Source of the DNA: JAJRXR01 sp041987545
Lineage (GTDB): Bacteria > Planctomycetota > Phycisphaerae > Phycisphaerales > UBA1924
Assembly: GCA_041987545.1 (NCBI GenBank)
Contig: JBHIWH010000008.1
Span: 1-64,000 of the forward strand
Direction: 5' to 3'
DNA length: 64,000 bases
Shown: positions 25,607 to 35,689 of the stretch, piece by piece
How positions within the stretch are numbered: the stretch's first letter is position 1
Layout: each line of letters begins with the position of its first letter
Notes under the pieces: generated by a model
Told to the model about the DNA's origin: nothing
The model's database searches: none
Seen by the model: the letters and a program-made list of their open reading frames with translations, nothing else
Translations under genes and position numbers: made by a program

Positions 25607-26094
25607 GGTCCATACGGGCGATGACGCTGCTCGAGATGGTCGCGTCGATCACGGTGCTCTCGATCATCGCGGTCGCGGTGCTCCCCGTGCTCGCCTCGTC
25701 GGCCGACGCGTACGCCTCGGCGGCCCGGACGCGGCGGGACACCGAGCGGATCGCATTCGCCGCCGAGCGATGCCTCCGCCTGCTCCGCGAGGCCCAGGCC
25801 GGCGCCGCCGCGGGCGAGCTGGACGTGAGCGTCGCCCAGCCCGACCACGTGCAGTTCACCGACGGCCGCGGCGTGCGGCTCGACGGGACGGACCTGGTCC
25901 TGATCGCCCCAGGCGAGCCCGATGCCCCCATCTGCCGCGACGTGGACGCGTTCACGATCCAGTACCTCGCGGCCGACGGCGTCACCGACTCGGCCGGGAC
26001 GCCCAACTCCACGCAGCGGTTCGTCGTCACGATCGGGACGGGCGACCTGGAGCTGAGCATCGCCATCTTCCCGAGGGCGAGGATCGCGGGATGA
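25603..26094 (+). CDS. minor pseudopilin (GspJ-like)
   Basis: A 163-residue prepilin-like protein. The N-terminus is M-R-S-I-R-A followed by M-T-L-L-E-M-V-A-S-I-T-V-L; Glu5 is present and a very short leader precedes it. The globular part has R-T-R-R-D-T-E-R near residue 45 and a beta-rich tail, as in GspJ. It lies directly after the GspI-like gene with a four-base overlap, in the usual H-I-J order. Confidence 0.75.
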   Translation: MRSIRAMTLLEMVASITVLSIIAVAVLPVLASSADAYASAARTRRDTERIAFAAERCLRLLREAQAGAAAGELDVSVAQPDHVQFTDGRGVRLDGTDLVLIAPGEPDAPICRDVDAFTIQYLAADGVTDSAGTPNSTQRFVVTIGTGDLELSIAIFPRARIAG

Positions 26095-26480
26095 CGCGGG
26101 CGTCGACCAGCAACGGATCGTGCTGTGATCCCGCCAGGGCGCCGGCCTCACGGCGCGGGGCGGTCATCGTCATGATCCTGGTGATCTTCGCGCTGATCTC
26201 GCTGGTGATGATCGCAGCGGTGGGGGGCGGGCAGGCCGACTCCCAGGCCGCGGCCCTGCGCGTCGAGACCATGCGGGCCTTCTACGCCGCCGAGAGCGGG
26301 TCGGTCGTCGTGTTCAAGTCCGTCGTGGACGGGGACACGCTCCCGGCCGAGGGGACGACGATCACGCTGGGGACCGAGACCGTCGAGTTCATCACGGTCC
26401 CCCCCTCCGGGGTGGGCGAGGTGACGGTCGAGGGGCGGGCCGGGTTCGCCCGCCGCAGGGTCACCATCGACATCGAATAG
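26091..26480 (+). CDS. PilX/GspK-like minor pilin
   Basis: A 129-residue protein with an N-terminal membrane helix after R-R-G-A-V-I-V-M-I-L-V-I-F-A-L. Glu5 is missing, as in GspK and in PilX-type proteins, and F-Y-A-A-E-S-G near residue 65 is a known GspK/PilX phrase. It is much shorter than GspK (about 300), so the large globular domain of that protein is absent. It overlaps the GspJ-like gene by four bases and precedes the PilM-PilN-like gene by about 130 bases. Confidence 0.7.
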   Translation: MTRASTSNGSCCDPARAPASRRGAVIVMILVIFALISLVMIAAVGGGQADSQAAALRVETMRAFYAAESGSVVVFKSVVDGDTLPAEGTTITLGTETVEFITVPPSGVGEVTVEGRAGFARRRVTIDIE

Positions 26481-26611
26481 CCGCTCCCGACTCGCCGGGT
26501 CGGGCCAAAGTGGGCCATCGGACGGGCCGATATCACCCGGTGGCGGACACTCTGCGCCGCCGTCGCGCCCGGAGGGCCACAGACCAGAGACTCGACCCAA
26601 GAGGGTGGCAC

Positions 26612-28282
26612 GTGATTATCGGGCGGACACGGATCCTCATCACGCTCTCGCCGAGCCGCATCGACGGCGCGGTCATCGTCGGCAAGAAGGTGAAGACCGC
26701 CAAGCGGGTCCACCTCAGGCCGCACGAGTGGGACGAGGCGTGGATCGACGGGCTGTCGCCGTACGACGGGGCGCTCGCCGGCCTGCTCCGGTCGCTGGGT
26801 GTCCAGTCCGGCGCGATCGCCGACGTGCTCTACGTGAGCCCCGCGACCGTCTCCGAGGTCCGCCTGATCGCGGGCGATCGCGAGTCGGCGCCGGAGGCGG
26901 CCCGCCTCGCCCTGCTCGAACGAATCTCCGGCGCGTCGCACGACCACATCGTCGCCTCCACGGCCCTGGACATCGAGACCGCCGAGCCCGGCTCCAGCAT
27001 CGTCCTCTCGACCTCCGACGGGGACCCGCACGCCCAGGCGGTCTTCGGCTGGATCGCGCGTGCCGGCTGCAGGCTCGGGCTCATGATCCCCGAGCAGGCC
27101 CTCCGGCTCGGGCACGTCGCCTCCGTCCTGGCCGCGAACGACCAGGAGGACCGCGTCTCATGCCACCTCGGCGAGCGGACGACGATCCTGCTGTGCGGCG
27201 GCAACGGCAAACTCCGCTCGATCCGCTCGATCGACTTCGGCTATTCCCTGCTGGCCGAGGCGTACGCCCGGGGCACGCGATCGGAGTCGGAGGACGCGGC
27301 CGAGCAATCAAACGCCCCGCAGGACTCGCTCGAGCGGCTGTTCAAGTACGGGATCCCGGCCAAGAGCCAGGCCTCGGCCGAGCGGGAGACCCTCCGCCGC
27401 GTCATGCCCCTGCTCCAGCCGGTGCTCCAGCGGTACTGCATCGAGATCAAGCAGACGATCCGCTTCGGCATGCCCGGGCTCGAGGCGCCACCGTCGCACA
27501 TCCTCTTCACCGGGCCGGGCGCCGCGATCCCCAGGCTGTGCCCCTCGATCGCCGAGAACAGCGACGCCTACGCGGAGATCGACCCGGACTGGCAGACGTT
27601 CGACCCGTCCGCGATCGCGGCCCGCGGCGGGATGGAGGAGGTCTTCCTTACCGGCGAGACGCGGCCGCCGCGGATCGTGCCCTCGATCGTGGCCCAGCGA
27701 TCGGCGACGAGGCGGATCTCGGCCGGGCTCCGCACGGGCGCCCTGTGCGCCGCGCTCGCGCTCGCGGGCGAGGGCGGGATGCTCTACGCGCAACAGCGCG
27801 AGCTCGACGCCGCCATCCGCGAGACCCAGCCGCTCGTCGAGCAGATCCGGGAGCACCGGACCCAGAGCGAGCGGGCCGTGGAGATGGCCTCCTCGATCAA
27901 GCGTGCCGTGAACACGACCAACGCCAAGCTCGGCGAGCAGGCGGACTGGTTCGCGATCGTCGCCGAGCTCGCGACGGTCGTCTCGGGCCCGGTCACCATC
28001 GAGGACGTCCGCGGGTTCCAGGAGCGCGGCGAGTCCGTGCTCTCCGTCGCCGGCTCGATCAGCATCAACCCCGAGGCGGGCGCCGACGGCGGGCTGCCGG
28101 ACCTGCTCGACCGGTTCCGCGACTCGCCCCTGTTCGCCGACGTTCAGCTCGGCACGACCAACCTGTACCAGACGGATGATGGCCCGGCCAAGCGGTTCGT
28201 CCTCCGGGCGATCCCCCACGTGTTCGCCGCCGAAGAGCTGGCGGCCGGCGCCCGGGCCGACGGGCGGGAGGCCCGGAGATGA
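26612..28282 (+). CDS. fused PilM-PilN-like (GspL-type) assembly protein
   Basis: A 556-residue protein that looks like a cytoplasmic actin-like PilM domain joined to a membrane-anchored PilN domain, the plan of GspL. Residues 1-360 begin V-I-I-G-R-T-R-I-L-I-T-L and hold mixed strands and helices; one helix at about 374-393 (L-C-A-A-L-A-L-A-G) crosses the membrane; the rest is a coiled-coil segment and a periplasmic ferredoxin-like domain. The start is GTG at 26612, with GAGGG nearby; an upstream in-frame start would lack homology. The PilM part is weakly conserved, so the family call is moderate. Confidence 0.7.
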   Translation: MIIGRTRILITLSPSRIDGAVIVGKKVKTAKRVHLRPHEWDEAWIDGLSPYDGALAGLLRSLGVQSGAIADVLYVSPATVSEVRLIAGDRESAPEAARLALLERISGASHDHIVASTALDIETAEPGSSIVLSTSDGDPHAQAVFGWIARAGCRLGLMIPEQALRLGHVASVLAANDQEDRVSCHLGERTTILLCGGNGKLRSIRSIDFGYSLLAEAYARGTRSESEDAAEQSNAPQDSLERLFKYGIPAKSQASAERETLRRVMPLLQPVLQRYCIEIKQTIRFGMPGLEAPPSHILFTGPGAAIPRLCPSIAENSDAYAEIDPDWQTFDPSAIAARGGMEEVFLTGETRPPRIVPSIVAQRSATRRISAGLRTGALCAALALAGEGGMLYAQQRELDAAIRETQPLVEQIREHRTQSERAVEMASSIKRAVNTTNAKLGEQADWFAIVAELATVVSGPVTIEDVRGFQERGESVLSVAGSISINPEAGADGGLPDLLDRFRDSPLFADVQLGTTNLYQTDDGPAKRFVLRAIPHVFAAEELAAGARADGREARR

Positions 28283-28893
28283 CCGGCGCCGCCATGCGTT
28301 CGTACCTGGTCCGCCTGGTGATCATCTCCGCGCTGGCCGCGGCCGGGTGGCGGTTCATCGTCCGCCCGCTGCACGCGAGGGTGCAGGAGCGGGACGCCAT
28401 GCTCCAGTCCATGCAGCAAGAAGTCTCCGCGGGCAATGCGCACATCCAGGCGCAGGTCACCACGCCGGAGGCCGTCATCTCGTCGCTCCGGCGCCGGGCC
28501 GACTCGCTCCGAGAGACCTGGAGCCTCTCGAACGACGCGTCGCGCCTGTACGAGCGGTTCGACGCGCTCGCCCACCGGTACGGCGTCACCATCGAGCGGA
28601 TCGAGCCGCACGCGGCCGGCGGGAACCAGCGCGTGCCCGACCCGGACGACGACGTCCCGGTCGTGAGCGACCTCGGGTACTCGATCGAGCTCATCGGGAC
28701 CTACGACGCGGTGGCCCGGTTCATGCGGGCCGTGCAGGGCGAGACGGGCCTGGTCCGGATCGAGTCGTTCCGGATCGCCCCCGAGGCCGCCGGGCGTGGC
28801 GAGCCCCGCGTCCGCGCGTCGGTCCGGACGATGCACTTCCAGATCTCGGGCGGGCTCGCGGCGTTCGACGCCGGGGAAGGGGGGCGCCCGTGA
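28279..28893 (+). CDS. PilO-like inner-membrane alignment protein
   Basis: A 204-residue bitopic protein: one N-terminal helix (L-V-I-I-S-A-L-A-A-A-G near residue 14), a coiled-coil segment around 30-75, and a periplasmic domain with I-E-L-I-G-T-Y-D-A-V-A-R-F near residue 136, a well-conserved PilO phrase. PilO pairs with PilN in the alignment complex. It overlaps the PilM-PilN-like gene by four bases. Confidence 0.85.
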   Translation: MTGAAMRSYLVRLVIISALAAAGWRFIVRPLHARVQERDAMLQSMQQEVSAGNAHIQAQVTTPEAVISSLRRRADSLRETWSLSNDASRLYERFDALAHRYGVTIERIEPHAAGGNQRVPDPDDDVPVVSDLGYSIELIGTYDAVARFMRAVQGETGLVRIESFRIAPEAAGRGEPRVRASVRTMHFQISGGLAAFDAGEGGRP

Positions 28894-29435
28894 GCATCAC
28901 GGAGGCGTCCCGCCGCCAATCGACCGCGCTGTACGTCGCCGGCATCGCCCTGCCGATCCTGGTGGTCGTGCTGGCGCGGTACATGGGCCCCGCCGAGTCG
29001 CGGGCCGCGGGCGTGACGCCTCCGCCCGAGGCCGTCGAGCTGCCCGTGCTCCGGACGCTCGAGCCGGAACGCGGCGGGGTGCTCGAGGCGGCCCTCCAGC
29101 GGTCCGACGCGCTGCACGCGGCGGGCCCGAGCGTCTCGCCCTTCCCGAACATCTCGCCGGCCCTCCTGCCCGATCACGGCGCGGGCTCCGACACGCCGGG
29201 CGACGAGCCGACCACCCCCCGGCCGTCGGTCGAGACCGAGAGCCACGACTTTAACGTTTCCGCCATCCTCTCCCTGCGACCCGGGCCCTTCGCCGTGATC
29301 GACGGGCGCCTCCTGCGCGAGGGACAGGCGATCACCCCCGCCTGGAGGCTCGTGGACATCGCCCCGCGCCACCGGCGGGTGCTGATCGAGGACCGGCTCG
29401 GGCGGCGTGTCGAGGTCTCGCTCGCCACGCCCTGA
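28890..29435 (+). CDS. PilP/GspB/GspC-like periplasmic protein
   Basis: A 181-residue protein with an N-terminal membrane helix (A-L-P-I-L-V-V-V-L-A near residue 20), a low-complexity Pro/Ser-rich linker of about 70 residues and a C-terminal small beta domain. The domain begins N-V-S-A-I-L-S-L-R-P-G-P-F-A-V-I-D-G-R and ends with R-V-L-I-E-D-R-L-G-R-R-V, the pattern of the secretin-contacting part of PilP/GspC/GspB proteins. It overlaps PilO by four bases (GTGA; GTG start) and ends the operon. No secretin follows. Confidence 0.75.
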   Translation: MSITEASRRQSTALYVAGIALPILVVVLARYMGPAESRAAGVTPPPEAVELPVLRTLEPERGGVLEAALQRSDALHAAGPSVSPFPNISPALLPDHGAGSDTPGDEPTTPRPSVETESHDFNVSAILSLRPGPFAVIDGRLLREGQAITPAWRLVDIAPRHRRVLIEDRLGRRVEVSLATP

Positions 29436-29441
29436 GCCCTC

Positions 29442-29470
29442 TGGACTTCCCGAACCTGCGCCCGCATAAT
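29442..29470 (+). promoter_or_regulatory. candidate promoter for tRNA-Val
   Basis: TGGACT (29442-29447) and CATAAT (29465-29470) are separated by 17 bases and lie just before the tRNA, which begins at 29480. Position and spacing fit a tRNA promoter. Confidence 0.55.
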
Positions 29471-29479
29471 GTCCGGCCC

Positions 29480-29553
29480 GGGCGCATAGCTCAGTTGGCT
29501 AGAGCGCTGCCGTCACATGGCAGAGGTCACAGGTTCGAGTCCTGTTGCGCCCA
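29480..29553 (+). tRNA. tRNA-Val (anticodon CAC)
   Basis: The acceptor GGGCGCA pairs with TGCGCCC over seven bases, the anticodon stem CTGCC/GGCAG encloses GTCACAT with anticodon CAC, and the T loop TTCGAGT is normal. Discriminator base A; CCA is not encoded. It reads valine codon GTG. Confidence 0.95.
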
Positions 29554-29600
29554 TTCTCGAGTGATTCGATGGCGGTTGATGGCGCCGCGGAACAAGAAAC

Positions 29601-29630
29601 AGAGCCCACCCCGAGGGGTGGGCTCTGTTT
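29601..29630. terminator. bidirectional intrinsic terminator
   Basis: A near-perfect stem of AGAGCCCACCCC and GGGGTGGGCTCT is flanked by T-rich GTTTGTTTG on the plus strand and TTTCTTG on the minus strand. It lies between tRNA-Val and the end of the convergent subtilase gene and can stop transcription from either side. Confidence 0.9.
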
Positions 29631-29654
29631 GTTTGAGGCGTCGCGTCGGACGGG

Positions 29655-32402
29655 TCAGATCGGGCGGAGGTCGCCGCTGCCGTCGCCCGGACGGATGGGG
29701 CCACCGTTGCCGGTCGTGGGATCGCCGTCCTCGTCGAAGGCGCACGGGCCGGGGACCCAGCCGGTGTAGAACAGGAAGATGTCGTTGAAGTCCCAGGCGC
29801 CGTTCCCGTCCCAGTCGCCGACGGGCTCGAAGTTTTGCCACAGCTCGACGAACATGAGCAGGTCGGCGACGGAGACCACGCCGTCCGCGTCGAGGTCGTA
29901 CGGGCAGAACGAGTTGAAGCGGTTCTCGCAGAGGTTCGGGTTCCGCATCCCGATGTCGTACCCGTAGATCCGAACGACGTACTCGACGATCTCGATCTCG
30001 TCGCCGTCCGGGTTGCCCGGCAGCGTCGGGATGTTCCCGTACATCGGGAACTTGGTGATGTAGTCGACCACCTCCATCGTCTCGTCGTCGATCTCTCCCT
30101 CCTCGATCTCCTCGTTGGGGCGGTAGTCCTGGAAGGAGAGGTTCCACTCGCCGCCGGAGGGCTCGCCCCAGTGCTTGTAGGAGAGGAATCGGTTCTCGAT
30201 GAACGCGGCCTCCTGGCCGTCCAGGTCCAGGGAGGAGTTATCGATGTGCGGCATGTGCAGCGGGGAGACGGTCCCGTGCGGGCTCAGCAGCTCGATGTAC
30301 AGGTCGCCGGGGCTGTTGCCGTTGGCGGTGATGATGACCTCGACCTCTTCGATGACGTAGTCGTAGGGCACGCAGAAGTTGATGTTGATGTTGTCGCCCG
30401 GCATCGCCGTGGCTTCCATCTCGACGACCGTGGACTCCTCGAGCGTCGCGTCGGGGATCATGAGGGGCAGCCCCTCGTCGTTGTCCTCGTTGCGGCGGCG
30501 CTCCAGGACGAGCTGCCTGGGAAGGCCGGGCCAGATCTGGGCCAGCTCGATCGCGGCGACAGGATCGATCAGGCCGAACCCGATCGCGTCGCTGTGGGCG
30601 ACGGCGCGGCCGTCGACCGTGTATGCGGCGTTCGCCTGCCACATGCTGTTGGTGGGCATGGCGCCGTACCGGAAGTAGGAGAGGCCTCCGTCGAAGTCGG
30701 TCCGGATCGCGGTCCGCTCGATGATGTGCCGCACGTCGCGGAACGTCAGCCTGGGGTTGGCGCCGAGGATGAGGCTGATGAGGCCGGAGGCGATGGGCGC
30801 CGCGGCGCTCGTGCCGCCGAAGAACTCGGTGTACCCGAGGCCCTCGGTGAAGATCGCCGGGTTGAACGCGCCGAAGTCATCGATCGAGTAGAGCGTCGAG
30901 ATGGGCCTGCCGGCCTGGCCCCAGAAGAAATCAGGCGCCGAGTACGCGCCGGCGAAGACCGCCGTGCCCGTCGTCGTGTAGTACGCGGGATCGCCGAACT
31001 CGGTGACCGCGGCGATCGCGATCGTGCCCTGCGCGTTCAGGTACCCGTCGTACTCGGTCCGCGGGCCGAGCGTCGCCAGAGGCCAGTAGGGCAGGATGAA
31101 GCTCATCGGGTACTGCGGGGTGAACGGGTGGGCCGAGATGTTGAAGATGCCCAGGGCGCCGTACCGGAAATCGCCGGTGGGCAGCGCGATCTCGTTGGTC
31201 GCGTCGGGCGGGGCGGTGTTCAGCAAATCGATCGACATGCCGGACCCGGAGTTGCCCGCGGCCCAGACGAAGATCGTCCCGCGGCCGGCGCGGCCGTTCT
31301 CGGAGCCCGCCTCGATCGCCAGCCCCTGACTGAAGACCGGGAGCAGGTCGCCGGAGTTCAGGTTCTGCGGGATGAAGAACCCGGGGGTGATGTCCGTCGG
31401 CGGGATGACCTGGCCGCCCGACCATGAAGGCGGGCCCCAGGAGTTGTTCTTGACGTGCGTGATGCCGTTCTTCCACTGGTGCGCGATCGTCTCCCGCACG
31501 CTCGACCCGTTCGAGAGCGCGACCAGACGCACGTTCGGGGCGACGCCGACCATTCCCACGCCGTTCGCCTTCGCGGCGATGAGGCCCGCGACCGACGTCC
31601 CGTGCGGCGGGTTCGGCTCGAGCGGGTTGACGATCATCGAGATATTCGGGTCGTAGTTCTCGCTCAGCTCGGTGTGGTTGACCTGGAAGGGCGTGCCCCC
31701 GGGCTCCAGCACGCCGACCGTGATCCCGGCGCCGTTCAGGCCCATCGAGAACAGGGACCCGACCTCGTGGTCGCCGCCCGGCGGCGCCGTGTTCTCGAGG
31801 TGCCACTGCATCCCGACCAGCGTGTCGGAGGGGAGCCCGCCGCCGCGCGCCTCGCGGGGATTGGTCGTCTCCATCTCGACGCTCTGCACGCCCGGCTTGC
31901 CCATGAGCCGGAGCCCGAGCTTCGCCGCGTCCGCGACGCTCGCCGTCTCGAAGACCGTGATGCCCTGAAGCCCGGCGAGGTTCTCGATGCTCAGCTCGGC
32001 CTGGATCCCGCCACCGAAGGCGTTGACGGCCTCGACCGCGGCCGTGGTGTCCGCGGCCCGCACGACGACCCGGTTGTGCAGCGTGTAGCCGCTCACGACC
32101 GGCGCGTTGTCCCCGACCTTCGAAGCCATCACGAACCGGTCGGCGGGGCTGACCTTCGCATCGGCGTTCGCGACGCGGTACGAGGCGGTGGCCCGGCCGT
32201 AGGGGATCTTCAGAACCCTGGCGGCCTTCAGCCCGGCGTTGCCGTTGTTGTCGACGACGCCGTCGCCGCCGCCCACACCGATCGCGCCCTCGCCGGGTCC
32301 GGCGGCGACCGCCGCGCCGGCGAGCAACGCGACCGCAGCGGTCGCGGATGTCAGCAAGGATCGACGCCTGAAGCTCGAGCCCGTCGTGGTCCGATTCGCC
32401 AT
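29655..32402 (-). CDS. secreted subtilisin/kexin-type protease with P domain and dockerin-like repeats
   Basis: A 915-residue exported protein. Residues 11-35 look like a Tat-type leader (F-R-R-R-S-L-L-T, then a hydrophobic stretch ending A-V-A-A). A propeptide runs to about 195, then the S8 peptidase domain (about 200-625) with His267 (P-H-G-T-S), Asn384 (A-A-G-N-S) and Ser532 (G-G-T-S-A-A-A-P). At the position of the catalytic Asp (normally V-x-D-T-G) the sequence is V-L-E-P-G, so Glu233 replaces Asp. A kexin-like P domain follows (about 660-815). The C-terminus has two EF-hand-like repeats, D-L-D-A-D-G at 836 and D-W-D-G-N-G at 863, common in planctomycete exported proteins. A GGAGG ribosome site precedes the ATG. 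Confidence 0.93.
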   Translation of the reverse strand: MANRTTTGSSFRRRSLLTSATAAVALLAGAAVAAGPGEGAIGVGGGDGVVDNNGNAGLKAARVLKIPYGRATASYRVANADAKVSPADRFVMASKVGDNAPVVSGYTLHNRVVVRAADTTAAVEAVNAFGGGIQAELSIENLAGLQGITVFETASVADAAKLGLRLMGKPGVQSVEMETTNPREARGGGLPSDTLVGMQWHLENTAPPGGDHEVGSLFSMGLNGAGITVGVLEPGGTPFQVNHTELSENYDPNISMIVNPLEPNPPHGTSVAGLIAAKANGVGMVGVAPNVRLVALSNGSSVRETIAHQWKNGITHVKNNSWGPPSWSGGQVIPPTDITPGFFIPQNLNSGDLLPVFSQGLAIEAGSENGRAGRGTIFVWAAGNSGSGMSIDLLNTAPPDATNEIALPTGDFRYGALGIFNISAHPFTPQYPMSFILPYWPLATLGPRTEYDGYLNAQGTIAIAAVTEFGDPAYYTTTGTAVFAGAYSAPDFFWGQAGRPISTLYSIDDFGAFNPAIFTEGLGYTEFFGGTSAAAPIASGLISLILGANPRLTFRDVRHIIERTAIRTDFDGGLSYFRYGAMPTNSMWQANAAYTVDGRAVAHSDAIGFGLIDPVAAIELAQIWPGLPRQLVLERRRNEDNDEGLPLMIPDATLEESTVVEMEATAMPGDNININFCVPYDYVIEEVEVIITANGNSPGDLYIELLSPHGTVSPLHMPHIDNSSLDLDGQEAAFIENRFLSYKHWGEPSGGEWNLSFQDYRPNEEIEEGEIDDETMEVVDYITKFPMYGNIPTLPGNPDGDEIEIVEYVVRIYGYDIGMRNPNLCENRFNSFCPYDLDADGVVSVADLLMFVELWQNFEPVGDWDGNGAWDFNDIFLFYTGWVPGPCAFDEDGDPTTGNGGPIRPGDGSGDLRPI

Positions 32403-32772
32403 CGCCGAATCCTCCGTTCTCTGAGTCAGAGGGCCCGCTCAGGGGCCGTGCTTCCGGTGGGTTCCCGGGGGTCTTTCGGGTCCTGCGCACGAGCCCTGGG
32501 GTCCGCGACACAGCCCGCCACTGGCATTCTAACGCCCTCGACGCGTCCCGGACCCCCTGGATGCCCCATTTGGTCCGGCGCGGGGCGCCTGCCTGTCGTT
32601 CTGATCGGCTCCCGGGCCCCTCGCCGCCCAAAGGCGGCTCGTTCGCCGTCGCCGATCGGCCCGCTGCCGCGGGCGTGGGGCCTCATTATACGGGAAACAC
32701 CATCCGCATGGATCCCGTATTTCGACCCAGCTTGCCAAATTCCCGACCGGGCCCGGGGACCCGTGACTCCCC
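32403..32772. other. intergenic region upstream of the subtilase gene
   Basis: About 370 bases between the end of fumC and the subtilase start, both on the minus strand. A perfect -10 element TATAAT (32685-32690, minus strand) stands out in a GC-rich stretch; no good -35 is seen, so it is only a candidate promoter with a leader of about 280 bases. Nothing gene-like is visible. Confidence 0.4.
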
Positions 32773-34263
<1,491 letters not shown>

Positions 34264-34452
34264 GGCGATCCTCCGGGTCTGTCAGCGTTGATGGCCTTCC
34301 TACGGTCATGGTATGGTGGGGGGGTGGCCGGGTCCGCGCGCCGGCGGGCCCCGAGCACACACGCCCGCGGGCCGAGGCCCGGGGCGCCAGACGCGCGGCG
34401 ACCAGCCCACCCCACACGCCGCGGGCGACCGACAGACCGCCAGGAGCCGACA

Positions 34453-35685
34453 ATGAGCCGTGCCCCCCGAGGACGATGGTCCGCCGCCGTGCTGACGGCG
34501 TGCGCGATCCTGCTGACCCCGCCCGCCGCCGCCCAGAACGCGCCCGCTCAGGACGAGGCCGAGGCCGACGAGAAGCCCAACCCGTACCTCAAGCTCGTCC
34601 GCAAGAAGGAGTGGACGATCCGGATGCAGGTGACGCTCGAGGCCTCGCGGCAGCCCGGCCTGGCCAGCTACGCCAACATCGACCGCTTCCGGTACGAGTC
34701 GGTGTCCATGTTCATGCCCGTGCCCGCCAGGTCCGCCTCGGGCCTGCCGGTCCCCGACTCGGCCGAGGGCACGCTCTTCCTCGACGCCTACGAGTCGGAC
34801 CAGGAACCCACGCTCGTCGGCCCGTTCCACTCGGGCGCCATGTACGCCCGGTACGACGCGGCCAACGGCGACAACCGGGTCATCCGCGTCGTCCACTCCT
34901 TCCAGACCGTCAGCTGGGACACGGTCTTCAACGAGCGGGCCGCCCTGAACGTCCCCTGGCCCGAGGGCGACTGGCCCGACGACGCCAAGTCCACGTTCGG
35001 CCCCCAGCAGTTCATCAACCCCGCCGGCCAGCCCGACCCGCCCGTCGCCGACCTCGTCGAGGCGTGGACCGAGGGCAAGGACCCGCGGTCGATCCCTCCG
35101 GTGACGCTGGCCAAGTGGCTCGCCGGCCGCGTGCAGGAGCACGTGCAGCTCCAGGGCGACGGCGTGAACCGGGCGCACTACGTCGGCGTCGGTCGGTCCA
35201 CCGCCGGCTACGAACTCCAGGGCGCCGCCGAGACCGCGGTCGAGGCCCGGGGTTCGCGGCACGACATGGCCCTGCTGCTCGTCGCCGTCTACCGGGCCGC
35301 GGGCCTTCCGGCGCGCCTGGTCATCGGCGCCGACGACGACCCCGACGGCTCGTCCAAGGAGCTCCGCTCCTGGGTCGAGTTCTGCCTGTACGACGAGCGG
35401 GCCGAGATCACGACCTGGGTGCCGGTGGACGTCGCCGAGCTCCGGTCCCGCAGCTCACGGATGCACGCCCTGGACCGCCCCTGGGAGTACTTCGGGACCA
35501 ACGACGAGCTGCACGAGATCGCCGTCATCGGCAACCACTTCATGCCCCCGGCCCAGGTCCGGGCGTTCAACTCGCCCGCCCTCTACGGCATGCGCATGAG
35601 CCCCGTCATCCCGCCCTACGCCAAGCAGTCGATCAACATCGACGTGATCCGCACCCCGCAGCGGGGCGGGGCCAAGAGGCCCTGA
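34453..35685 (+). CDS. exported transglutaminase-fold protein lacking catalytic residues
   Basis: A 410-residue protein with a signal peptide (hydrophobic to about residue 27, ending A-A-A-Q). The C-terminal half resembles the bacterial transglutaminase-like core: A-V-Y-R-A-A-G-L-P-A-R-L-V-I-G near residue 278 and W-V-E-F near 308, then W-V-P-V-D near 325. However, where the family has G-x-C-R-D-F-A, this protein reads G-S-R-H-D-M-A (Arg269 at the Cys position), and the His of H-A-W-V-E is Arg305. Asp in V-P-V-D is retained. It is therefore probably not an active thiol enzyme and may bind peptides or serve as a scaffold. AGGAG precedes the ATG by six bases. Confidence 0.8.
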   Translation: MSRAPRGRWSAAVLTACAILLTPPAAAQNAPAQDEAEADEKPNPYLKLVRKKEWTIRMQVTLEASRQPGLASYANIDRFRYESVSMFMPVPARSASGLPVPDSAEGTLFLDAYESDQEPTLVGPFHSGAMYARYDAANGDNRVIRVVHSFQTVSWDTVFNERAALNVPWPEGDWPDDAKSTFGPQQFINPAGQPDPPVADLVEAWTEGKDPRSIPPVTLAKWLAGRVQEHVQLQGDGVNRAHYVGVGRSTAGYELQGAAETAVEARGSRHDMALLLVAVYRAAGLPARLVIGADDDPDGSSKELRSWVEFCLYDERAEITTWVPVDVAELRSRSSRMHALDRPWEYFGTNDELHEIAVIGNHFMPPAQVRAFNSPALYGMRMSPVIPPYAKQSINIDVIRTPQRGGAKRP

Positions 35686-35689
35686 CGAT

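Noticed and set aside
29769..31427. Plus-strand frames opposite the subtilase gene
   Set aside because: They are shadows of the subtilase coding strand with no domain features.
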